From an uncultured Treponema sp. (lineage in GTDB: Bacteria > Spirochaetota > Spirochaetia > Treponematales > Treponemataceae), in assembly GCF_934725225.1 (NCBI RefSeq), contig NZ_CAKVAM010000001.1, forward strand, positions 248,001 through 312,000: 64,000 nt of DNA, written 5' to 3'. A program made the translations under genes and the position numbers. Below the pieces are notes generated by a model. It searched no databases and was not told where the DNA came from. It saw nothing but the letters and a program-made list of their open reading frames with translations. Shown here in pieces: positions 27,825-34,138 of the stretch. Every line of letters begins with the position of its first letter. The stretch's first letter is position 1.

Positions 27825-28715
27825 TTATTTTTCTCCAAGGTCAATTAAAAGTTCCAGCTTCCAATTTGGCTCTTCTGTGCGCATCGAAACAAAGTTTCCA
27901 ACCCGCATTGCAGGAAGACTTTCAAATTTGGAAAGCTGATATAAAAATGAATTTTCATTCAGGTAGTCTTGCGTTACATTTGCCGTGGCTTTGTAGTTTG
28001 AGTTTCCGTTTTCGCTTGGAGAACTTTTAAATAAAATGTGGAAAGTTTCAGCTCTGTTTTTTCCGTCGCTTGAATAAACTCTGTCGCCTGTAACTAAAAA
28101 AGTTCCGTCCAGCTGCACTTCTGAAATATAAATTTTGCGGCAAGTTCTTAAAATGTCGTAGCCGTTTACGCTGAATCTAAGAAGCCGTGCCTTGGCTTTT
28201 TCCGGCAGTTTTTCTTCTTTTGTAGAAGCTGCTGAAACTTCGGGAGATTTTTTCTTTTCGTTTTCCTTATCTGAATCGTCTTTGATTTTTTCTATTTCAG
28301 CAAGAATTTTATTTAAAAGAATTTTTGTTTCCTGCGAGTTGTCTGATGATGAAAGTGAAAATATCATGGAATTTATGTCGCTTGAAAATCCCTGTTCATT
28401 TAAAAGTGAAATATCTTTTGCAGTCAGCGCGGATAAAATCTTTTTTTGCATCTCGTTTTTTGCATTTGAAGATTCTGAATTTTTATTTTCTGATTTTGAC
28501 TTTTCTGTCTGGCTTGAATCGCTTTGGCTTGTGTTTTTGCTGTATTCAGGCTTTAAAACTGAGCCGGGAGAATAAAAGCCGTTGCCAATTTCCGGGGAAG
28601 AAACTGTTGGCATGGAAGGAGATGTAATGGAGCTGAACGATGTGCTTTGCGCGCTTGCATTAAAAAGTGTGGCGGCGGTTAAAGAAAGAAAAAAAACTTT
28701 TTTATAGATTCGCAA
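27825..28715 (-). CDS. Secreted protein of unknown function, serine-rich
   Basis: 296 residues from a TTG at 28713-28715 with TGGAGGAAA just upstream; this start gives a clean signal peptide (MRIYKKVFFLSLTAATLFNASAQ), whereas an ATG at 28754 lies deep in the preceding gene. Residues about 25-110 are rich in Ser and charged residues; about 150-175 is a Lys/Glu-rich linker; the C-terminal 130 residues look beta-rich (GYDILRTCRKIYISEVQLDG). No family recognised. Overlaps the upstream gene by 14 bp. Confidence 0.6.
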   Translation of the reverse strand: MRIYKKVFFLSLTAATLFNASAQSTSFSSITSPSMPTVSSPEIGNGFYSPGSVLKPEYSKNTSQSDSSQTEKSKSENKNSESSNAKNEMQKKILSALTAKDISLLNEQGFSSDINSMIFSLSSSDNSQETKILLNKILAEIEKIKDDSDKENEKKKSPEVSAASTKEEKLPEKAKARLLRFSVNGYDILRTCRKIYISEVQLDGTFLVTGDRVYSSDGKNRAETFHILFKSSPSENGNSNYKATANVTQDYLNENSFLYQLSKFESLPAMRVGNFVSMRTEEPNWKLELLIDLGEK

Positions 28716-29511
28716 GGCTTTCCTCCACAAATTCCAGGCGATGTGTAAGCTCATTTATTGTTTTTGTGAGCCTGTCGCGCTCTTTTTCAAGCTTTTCTTT
28801 TGGATCGATTTCTTTTGCCTTTTTCTTCATCATGGCAATTACGCTGTCCGGGCTTTTTCCGCTTTTGATTGCTTCCACAGCCTTTGCTTTTTCGTCAGGT
28901 TTTTTGCAAGCTGCTACAATTTTCATGTTGTCGAATCCGAGCGCAGAATCTTCATCTGGGAGCAAGCCGACTTTTGAAGCGCTCTTTGCCGTTGTCCGCG
29001 GAATCTGAAGAATTCTGTCCAAGTAGTCTTCGTAGCGGATGTTTGCCTGCTCGCAAAGCGCATGGGCTTTTACAAGGCTTCTTCCAAGCTCATGCATTAT
29101 GTGTCCGTTTGGCTCAATATATTTTTCGCGGATTTCTTTTGTAAGCTGCTCAAGTTCCGGGGAAAGTGAAACGTCCAATTTATAGTAATTTTTTTCTTCC
29201 GCAATGTCCAAAAGCGCGTGGAATTTTGCCCAGAAATAGTTTGTGTGGCTTTTTGATTTTATAGGAGGATTTTTTCCGCCTGAAAGTTCTATCTGCTCTT
29301 CATTTATAAGATGATGTGTGTATTCGTGGATTGCTGTGTAGACAAGCTCGTTTTCTGTCTTGAAATTTTTGTTGTGAAGAAGGATTTCTCTTGTTTCCGG
29401 CTTGTAAAGTCCGTTTACCCGGCTGCTTTCCTTGCCTGTCATTGTTACTGTGAATTCAAGATTTGAAGGCTGAATGTCCAAAAGCATATTTTTAATTGAT
29501 TCGTTGTCCAT
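28702..29511 (-). CDS. Putative zinc-peptidase-like protein with HEYTH motif and coiled-coil tail
   Basis: 269 residues. Residues about 62-67 read IHEYTHHLI, matching the HExxH zinc signature, after a beta segment (RVNGLYKPETREILLHN) as in minimal gluzincins. The last about 45 residues are a charged coiled coil (KEKLEKERDRLTKTINELT). No third zinc ligand could be fixed by eye, so protease activity is unproven. Transcribed from a TTGAAC-17-TAAAAT promoter nine bases before the ATG, first in a unit with the secreted protein, rsmG and the M48 protease. Confidence 0.55.
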   Translation of the reverse strand: MDNESIKNMLLDIQPSNLEFTVTMTGKESSRVNGLYKPETREILLHNKNFKTENELVYTAIHEYTHHLINEEQIELSGGKNPPIKSKSHTNYFWAKFHALLDIAEEKNYYKLDVSLSPELEQLTKEIREKYIEPNGHIMHELGRSLVKAHALCEQANIRYEDYLDRILQIPRTTAKSASKVGLLPDEDSALGFDNMKIVAACKKPDEKAKAVEAIKSGKSPDSVIAMMKKKAKEIDPKEKLEKERDRLTKTINELTHRLEFVEESLANL

Positions 29512-29520
29512 AGATTTTGT

Positions 29521-29549
29521 ATTTTAATGCAAATGAGCCGTCAGTTCAA
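29521..29549 (-). promoter_or_regulatory. Promoter of the HEYTH-protein operon (near-leaderless)
   Basis: Minus strand TTGAAC (29544-29549), 17 bp, TAAAAT (29521-29526), nine bases to the ATG. Confidence 0.6.
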
Positions 29550-29577
29550 TTCATAAAATAATTGCCGCTGATTTTAG

Positions 29578-29606
29578 TTTACATAAATTCTGTTTCTTAC
29601 TATTAT
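29578..29606 (+). promoter_or_regulatory. Promoter of hslO (leaderless type)
   Basis: TTTACA (29578-29583), 17 bp, TATTAT (29601-29606), seven bases to the ATG at 29614. Confidence 0.6.
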
Positions 29607-29613
29607 ATATTTT

Positions 29614-30576
29614 ATGATAAAAGCACAGATAAACGATAACGAGCTGAACAGCCACATTGATTCACTTGAAAAGGACGGACTTTCTATTTTTGTCATGGCG
29701 GACGGACGGGCAAGAGGCGCGCTTTTTCATGGAACGCGTTTTGTAAATCAGCTTCGCGCTCAGCACAACCTTGGAATTCTTGAGACAATGGTTTTGGGAC
29801 AGGCTTCAATCTGTGCCGCTCTTATGATTCCCACGATGAAAGGAAAGGAGCATCTTACTTGGCATTACGACACAAACGGTCCTGCAAAAGGATTTTCTGT
29901 TGAAGCTGATTCTTCTGGCTATGTCCGCGGATTTTTGTACGAAAACCATATTCCTGTGGAAAAGCCTTTGGAAAGCTGGGATTTAAGTCCTTTTCTTGGG
30001 GAAGGAACAATGACAATGTCAAAAGTTCATCCGGGCGACAAAGCTGCGCAAACAAGCTCTGTGGAAATTCTTTATAAAAACATCACTAAGGATTTGGCTT
30101 GGTTTTTTCAGCAGTCTGACCAGATTCGTACGGCGTTCAACACAAGCATCTTTATGGACAAAAACGGACGTGTAATGGGCGCAGGCGGAATGTTTGTTCA
30201 AGTTATGCCTGAAACTGGCGGAACAAAAGATGCCGGTTCTAACACAGCAAGCGGCGCAGACCAGAAAGTTGACGAAGAGCTGATAGAAAAAATTGAAAAC
30301 GCTTTTTCTGCCTGTCCTTCGCTTGGCAAGTGGTTTTCTGAAAAAGGCAAGGCAGAAGACATTGTGCATGGACTTTTCCGCGAGTTTGAGCCTGCGATTG
30401 CAGTTCAGCGCGACATCATTTTTGACTGTCCGTGCAGCAAGGAAAAATATATCGGCTACTTAAAGACACTTCCAAAGAATGAGCTTGCCGACATAAAGCA
30501 AAACGGCCCTGATCCGCTTGAAATTGTCTGCCGTAACTGCGGAAGCGTCTACGAAATCCCTGTAAGCGAGATTTAA
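29614..30576 (+). CDS. hslO: Redox-regulated chaperone Hsp33
   Basis: 320 residues. The N-terminal Hsp33 fold (ARGALFHGTRFVNQLRAQHN) and the C-terminal zinc switch with CPC near residue 278 and CRNC near residue 312 are intact: the C-x-C and C-x2-C pairs that release zinc on oxidation and activate holdase function. The predicted promoter puts the RNA start at the ATG, and no ribosome site is present, so translation is expected to be leaderless. Confidence 0.95.
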   Translation: MIKAQINDNELNSHIDSLEKDGLSIFVMADGRARGALFHGTRFVNQLRAQHNLGILETMVLGQASICAALMIPTMKGKEHLTWHYDTNGPAKGFSVEADSSGYVRGFLYENHIPVEKPLESWDLSPFLGEGTMTMSKVHPGDKAAQTSSVEILYKNITKDLAWFFQQSDQIRTAFNTSIFMDKNGRVMGAGGMFVQVMPETGGTKDAGSNTASGADQKVDEELIEKIENAFSACPSLGKWFSEKGKAEDIVHGLFREFEPAIAVQRDIIFDCPCSKEKYIGYLKTLPKNELADIKQNGPDPLEIVCRNCGSVYEIPVSEI

Positions 30577-30627
30577 CTGGATTTATTTATAAAATGAATC
30601 TATAATAAATTAGCGTAGCTAAATACC

Positions 30628-30833
30628 AGGGCAAACGCATTATAAATGTATTCAGCATAAAACTGGCTCCCAGACACGGTTTCGTGGTTCAAAATCGCGC
30701 AATAATGCGCTACACGCTGATTGTTGCAAAGTAACTATAGAATTGCCCGCTCACGCGGTCGCAACAATCAGAGTGTTTTTGCCCCAGAAACCGTTCCTTC
30801 GCGCAAACTTTAGTTTTATAATGTGTTTGCCCT
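30628..30833. repeat. 206-bp fold-back (MITE-like) element with nested palindromes
   Basis: Ends are an inverted repeat, AGGGCAAACGCATTATAAA at 30628-30646 and its complement with one mismatch at 30815-30833. Inside are CTGG-CTC-CCAG (30663-30673), CACG-GTTT-CGTG (30675-30686), GCGCA-ATAA-TGCGC (30697-30710), an 11-bp perfect stem (30717-30727 with 30761-30771) and CCGC-TCAC-GCGG (30747-30758). No coding capacity. TAAATAC occurs on both sides but not flush with the ends, so a target duplication is unproven. A structured RNA is the alternative. Confidence 0.6.
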
Positions 30834-30861
30834 AAGTTAAATACTTGACACAGGAGAGTTT

Positions 30862-31029
30862 ATGCCCATAATCTTGTCAGAACTCAGAACTCAGAACTCA
30901 GAACTCAGAACTCAGAACTCAGAACTCAGAATAGCAATACTGTCTTTAGACGATTATATAAAAAGCAAAAGGCCGTTGTGTCTTGGGAAAAGAAATTTTT
31001 TCAGGGCATGGCGGTCTTTTTGCGTTTAA
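30862..31029 (+). CDS. Small ORF built on a heptamer repeat, possible contingency gene
   Basis: 55 codons from an ATG at 30862 with AGGAGAG (30852-30858) at ideal distance. Seven AACTCAG heptamers at 30881-30929 encode a seven-residue periodic stretch (ELRTQNS); the rest (about residues 23-55) is basic. Because the unit is not a multiple of three, a change in copy number shifts the frame. No known domain and no homologue recognised; it may be non-coding. Confidence 0.3.
   Translation: MPIILSELRTQNSELRTQNSELRIAILSLDDYIKSKRPLCLGKRNFFRAWRSFCV
30881..30929 (+). repeat. Tandem heptamer AACTCAG x7
   Basis: Seven exact AACTCAG units without interruption, preceded by a partial unit (TCAG). Confidence 0.95.
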
Positions 31030-31221
31030 ACGGAATTTTTCCGAATGCAGCTTTTTTGTCTAGGAAGGTTTCGGAAAAATTCCGCGAGGAGGCTTTGTCT
31101 AGTGCCTTCGGAATAATTCCGCAGTAAACATGAAATGTCATTCCCGTGCTGCGACGCGGCAATCCCGATTACGGCTCGTGAGCCGGTGAAAATATGAAGC
31201 GAAGCGGAATATTTTCACAGA
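31030..31221. other. Gene-free palindrome-rich stretch before the IS element
   Basis: No credible gene. A 15-bp perfect inverted repeat CGGAATTTTTCCGAA (31031-31045 with 31070-31084), two direct copies about 39 bp apart starting TTGTCTAG (31056 and 31095), each followed by a TTCGGAA..ATTCCGC palindrome, a CGGCTC-GT-GAGCCG palindrome (31172-31185) and a 10-bp inverted repeat GTGAAAATAT (31186-31195 with 31209-31218). Confidence 0.7.
31136..31176. repeat. Dispersed palindromic repeat, copy 1
   Basis: Contains TGTCATTCCCGTGCTG and a GGCAATC segment, matching other copies at 31950, 32783, 33839 and 50954 (common core GTCATT-CCG-GCTTG-CGG-AAT-GACA). Lies just left of the IS element. Confidence 0.5.
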
Positions 31222-31333
31222 CAACCACCCGCTATGCGGGTGCGCGGCAGAAGCTTACAGCAAAAAAGCTTTCCCCGAAGGTGTACAATAAGATTGTTCA
31301 AGTCTATTGCAAAACACCAAGGAGGAAAGCAGA

Positions 31334-31795
31334 ATGGCAAATATAAGAGACTCGCTGAGCCATACAAAATGGCTTTGCAAATACCACATAGTATTTACAC
31401 CAAAATACAGAAGAAAAGCAATATACGGACAGTACAAGGAAAGCATAGGGAAAATACTGCGGCAGCTGTGCAACTACAAAGGCGTGGAAATCATAGAAGG
31501 GCATCTGATGAGCGACCATATCCATATGCTAGTGAGCATACCACCCAAGTACAGCGTGTCGCAATTCATGGGATACCTGAAAGGCAAGAGCAGCCTGATG
31601 ATATTCGACAGGCACGCAAACCTGAAATATAAGTTCGGGAACCGCCATTTCTGGGCAGAAGGATATTACGTAAGCACAGTTGGCTTGAATGAAGCTACAA
31701 TTGCAAAGTATATCCGCGAACAAGAATCTCATGATATTGCGATGGACAAAGTTAGTGAAAAAGAATACGAAGACCCTTTTAAGGGTAGTAAGTAG
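31334..31795 (+). CDS. tnpA: IS200-type Y1 (HUH) transposase TnpA
   Basis: 153 residues from the ATG at 31334 with AAGGAGG upstream. The HUH metal site is SDHIHMLVSIPP, and the catalytic Tyr lies in the AEGYYVSTVGLNE region about 60 residues later. N-terminal KYHIVFTPKYRRK is typical. It cuts and joins single-stranded DNA at the hairpin ends. The length is complete and no inactivating change is visible. Confidence 0.93.
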   Translation: MANIRDSLSHTKWLCKYHIVFTPKYRRKAIYGQYKESIGKILRQLCNYKGVEIIEGHLMSDHIHMLVSIPPKYSVSQFMGYLKGKSSLMIFDRHANLKYKFGNRHFWAEGYYVSTVGLNEATIAKYIREQESHDIAMDKVSEKEYEDPFKGSK

Positions 31796-31932
31796 TACCA
31801 AAGGCTCTTTAAGAGCCTGTGAGTGACAAGCTGCAATAGGCTTGAACGTATGTGAAAGCTTGGGACTTAAGTCTCAGCTTGAGACCCTAGCCTTATAGGC
31901 TAAGTGCAAACCACCCGTTTGACGGGTGGTTT
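31796..31932 (+). ncRNA. Five-hairpin tail of the IS element, candidate transposon-associated RNA
   Basis: The 137 nt after tnpA can form five successive hairpins: AGGCTCT/AGAGCCT (31802-31818), CAAGC/GCTTG (31827-31844), AAGCT-GGGAC/GTCTC-AGCTT (31856-31880), TAGCC/GGCTA (31888-31902) and the terminal 11-bp stem (31908-31932). Only the last is needed for transposition in known IS200 elements. It resembles the RNA-coding ends of TnpB or IscB elements in position, but no such nuclease is encoded here. Confidence 0.4.
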
Positions 31933-31949
31933 GTGATTGGAAATTTTCA

Positions 31950-32023
31950 GCAGATTTCCGGGTCAAGCCCGAAAATGACAGGAATATATAGCTGGATTTT
32001 CGGAGCAGACTCAAAATGACAGT
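31950..32023. repeat. Dispersed palindromic repeat, copy 2
   Basis: CAGCAGATTTCCGGGTCAAG...AATGACA followed by a second, weaker unit ending AAAATGACAG. Starts directly right of the IS element, which suggests the IS landed in or beside an existing repeat cluster. Confidence 0.5.
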
Positions 32024-32067
32024 AATAAATAAAAATTGCCGGCTTTAGAGTCGGAGTTGGAGGTTGA

Positions 32068-32751
32068 ATGAATAAGGTAATTTCTAAGGTTCGCGTAACA
32101 GAAGTTGACGGGCTTAGCGATGCGCTTGTGCGGCTTTACAAGGCGGATGAGGGCGTTTCTTCAGATGCGTTTTTGAAAGGCGTGATGGCTGAGGTTGAAA
32201 AGCTTTCTGTTGCGATTACAACTGCAATCAAGCAGGACAAGGTTTTAAGCAGTCTTGAAGAGGCTGACGGTGTGCGAGATGAGGCTGTAAAAAATCTTTC
32301 GACGCTTTTGGACGGATATGAGGTTTTTCCAGTTGCGGCAAAAAAAGAGGCGGCGCAAAAACTCAAGGCTGTTTTTGACAAGTACGGAAAATCAATCACA
32401 ACGGCAAACTATGTAAGCGAATCTTCGCTCATTGAAAGCCTGCTGGAAGATTTTTCCAAGGAAGAAGAAACGGTTGGCGCGCTCGACGGAATAAAGGAAA
32501 TCTTGGAGCAAATCCGCTCTGCGCAGGATTCATTTGCAAAGGCAAGCGATGAATACAACGCGGCTTCTGCAGTAAAAACAGAAAGCGCCTCGTCGCTAAA
32601 AAAGCCTCTTCTTTCTTTAATAAACGACAAGCTCATTCCGTATATTACAGCAATGCAAATGGCAAACAGCGCAGTGTACGCAGACTTTGCAACAAAAGCG
32701 GAAGGCGAAATAAAGCGCGTAAACGAAATTGTCTTGCGCCGTGGAAAATAG
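32068..32751 (+). CDS. DUF6261-like protein of unknown function
   Basis: 227 residues, mostly helical, no signal peptide. KEAAQKLKAVFDKYGKSI (about residues 90-108) and the long helices around it look like DUF6261 proteins, which are common in gut bacteria and have no known function. GTTGGAGG precedes the ATG. Located in the repeat-rich island between the IS element and the FGE-like gene, flanked by palindromic repeats. Confidence 0.55.
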   Translation: MNKVISKVRVTEVDGLSDALVRLYKADEGVSSDAFLKGVMAEVEKLSVAITTAIKQDKVLSSLEEADGVRDEAVKNLSTLLDGYEVFPVAAKKEAAQKLKAVFDKYGKSITTANYVSESSLIESLLEDFSKEEETVGALDGIKEILEQIRSAQDSFAKASDEYNAASAVKTESASSLKKPLLSLINDKLIPYITAMQMANSAVYADFATKAEGEIKRVNEIVLRRGK

Positions 32752-32782
32752 GAGAAGATAGAGTTTTTCTAATAAGTTCTAA

Positions 32783-32895
32783 ATGCCATTGCCGTATTTA
32801 AGATGGGAATGACATAACGATTCTGTCATTATCGGGCTTGGCCCGATAATCTATTGAAATTTTACAACAGATTGCCGTGCTTGATACGGCAATCT
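32783..32895. repeat. Dispersed palindromic repeat, copies 3 and 4
   Basis: Two or three related units in a row: GCCATTGCCGTATTTAAGAT..GGGAATGACA, then TGTCATTATCGGGCTTGGCC with its CGATAATC complement, then GATTGCCGTGCTTGATACGG with CAATC. The inner stems (ATTATCGGGC/GCCCGATAAT and ATTGCCGT/ACGGCAAT) are near perfect. Confidence 0.6.
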
Positions 32896-32924
32896 CTAAA
32901 TAGATTTTTTATAGGAGTAAAAAA

Positions 32925-33800
32925 ATGAAAAAATCAAAGGTTTTTGCCGTGCTTGCGGCAATGTGGCTTGCAGTTTCTGGCTACAGCGAGAAAATTCCAA
33001 AAGGATTTGTAAAAATTCCTGCCGTTTCAATTGACGGAACAGAAAAATGGACTCCGCGTTCAGTTACATTCGAAGAAGGACGTAAGTTTGAAATCGCCTC
33101 GTTCTACATGTGTGACCATCCTGTAACACGCGGAGAGTACAAGGCTGTCATGTTAGGCCGGGACCCAAGTACTGCCAAGACTCACGAGATGAATGGAAAA
33201 AACAACCCTGTAAACAATGTCAGCTTGTATGAGGCGCTTACGTACTGCAACTTACGCTCTCTAAAAGAAAACTTAACTCCTTGCTATTTATTTGACGGAG
33301 AGCTAGCTCCAGGGAATGTATATGCGAAAAAGAGAAGAATAGAGATTGTAACGTGTGACTTTTCAGCAAACGGATACCGCCTGCCGACAGAGGCTGAATG
33401 GGAATGGGCAGCGCGTGGCGGTGAAAGCTACACCTATGCCGGAAGCAATGACATAAACGAAGTTGCATGGTGTACAAATTCTCTCAAAACAAGAAATGTA
33501 AAGACCAAAAAGGCAAACGGTTACGGACTTTACGACATGTGCGGAATCCTTTGGGAATGGTGCTGGGACAGCAAATGGGTATCAAGCGACACGGCAATCT
33601 CAGTCAAGGATCGGAATCGTTATTGCTGGCTACACGGCGGTGTTTCGTTCCATGACAGAAATTTTTGTAATCTCTATGACGAAAATTCGATATACCTTTT
33701 TGGCGAAGCCCGGTATGCGAGTGTTGCCGACCTTGGCTACGACAACGGTAAACTCTCCATAGGCCGCTGTACCTTCCGCGTTGTTCGCAACGCAAAATAA
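32925..33800 (+). CDS. Secreted formylglycine-generating-enzyme (SUMF1) family protein
   Basis: 291 residues with a signal peptide (about 1-21, MKKSKVFAVLAAMWLAVSGY). The FGE-sulfatase fold is clear: FYMCDHPVTRGEYKAVM, the YRLPTEAEWEWAARGG block, YGLYDMCGILWEWCWD and the ending RCTFRVVRNAK. In bacteria this fold includes true sulfatase-activating enzymes and many ligand-binding or structural proteins; no sulfatase gene is near, so a binding role is as likely. GGAG lies eight bases before the ATG. The C-terminus contains the ligand-side variable loops. Confidence 0.88.
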   Translation: MKKSKVFAVLAAMWLAVSGYSEKIPKGFVKIPAVSIDGTEKWTPRSVTFEEGRKFEIASFYMCDHPVTRGEYKAVMLGRDPSTAKTHEMNGKNNPVNNVSLYEALTYCNLRSLKENLTPCYLFDGELAPGNVYAKKRRIEIVTCDFSANGYRLPTEAEWEWAARGGESYTYAGSNDINEVAWCTNSLKTRNVKTKKANGYGLYDMCGILWEWCWDSKWVSSDTAISVKDRNRYCWLHGGVSFHDRNFCNLYDENSIYLFGEARYASVADLGYDNGKLSIGRCTFRVVRNAK

Positions 33801-33838
33801 CGTTGACTAGTTCTGTAAGCGAGATTATTTAGCAAGAG

Positions 33839-33882
33839 TTGTCATTATCGGGCTTAACCCGATAATCCGCTGGCAATGACAT
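33839..33882. repeat. Dispersed palindromic repeat, copy 5
   Basis: TTGTCATTATCGGGCTTAAC with complement CCGATAATC, ending GGCAATGACA. Nearly identical core to the unit at 32824. Confidence 0.65.
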
Positions 33883-33900
33883 AAAAATACTTTATTAAAA

Positions 33901-33931
33901 AAGTCGGCTAGAGATTCTAACCGGCTTTTTT
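33901..33931 (+). terminator. Intrinsic terminator after the FGE-like gene
   Basis: Stem AAGTCGGCTAG (33901-33911) with CTAACCGGCTT (33917-33927): ten of eleven positions pair, loop of five, followed by a run of six Ts. Confidence 0.8.
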
Positions 33932-34138
33932 GTTTTCTTTATTTATTTCAATTTAAAACAAAAAAAACTGCCGAAGCCCACCCGCAACGACAGTGAAAAC
34001 ATCTTTAAAGCAATAAAAATATTGTTCTTATTATATATCAGCTTTTAGTTAAAGTCTATTATTAGTTTAAAAAAGCAGTTTTTTATTCAATATAAATATG
34101 CCCTTGAACAGTGCCTTAAAAGGGCTTAAAATGGAGCA

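Larger units (their letters stand above)
31222..31940 (+). mobile_element. IS200/IS605-type insertion sequence carrying only tnpA
   Basis: A Y1 transposase gene lies between two subterminal hairpins of the same sequence family: CACCCGC-TAT-GCGGGTG (31226-31242) on the left and an 11-bp stem AAACCACCCGT/ACGGGTGGTTT (31908-31932) on the right. IS200-type elements have such hairpins, which TnpA recognises as single-stranded DNA. No tnpB follows. Exact ends are uncertain by a few bases because this class makes no target duplication. Confidence 0.75.
33801..34138. other. Intergenic region: repeat, terminator and ctpA leader
   Basis: 338 bases without a gene. They hold one dispersed repeat (33839-33882), an intrinsic terminator (33901-33931), an AT-rich stretch with no clear feature, a possible -10 TATAAA (34091-34096) without a good -35, and a 6-bp hairpin GCCCTT/AAGGGC (34100-34125) just before the ctpA ribosome site. 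Confidence 0.7.

Noticed and set aside
28754..28754. ATG start for the secreted serine-rich protein
   Set aside because: It lies 53 bp inside the previous gene and adds a non-signal leader; the TTG at 28715 has an ideal GGAGG and gives a proper signal peptide.
30881..30929. CRISPR-like array
   Set aside because: Units are 7 bp and directly joined, with no spacers and no cas genes.
31234..31632. 132-codon frame overlapping tnpA
   Set aside because: Different frame of the transposase gene; no ribosome site and no motif.
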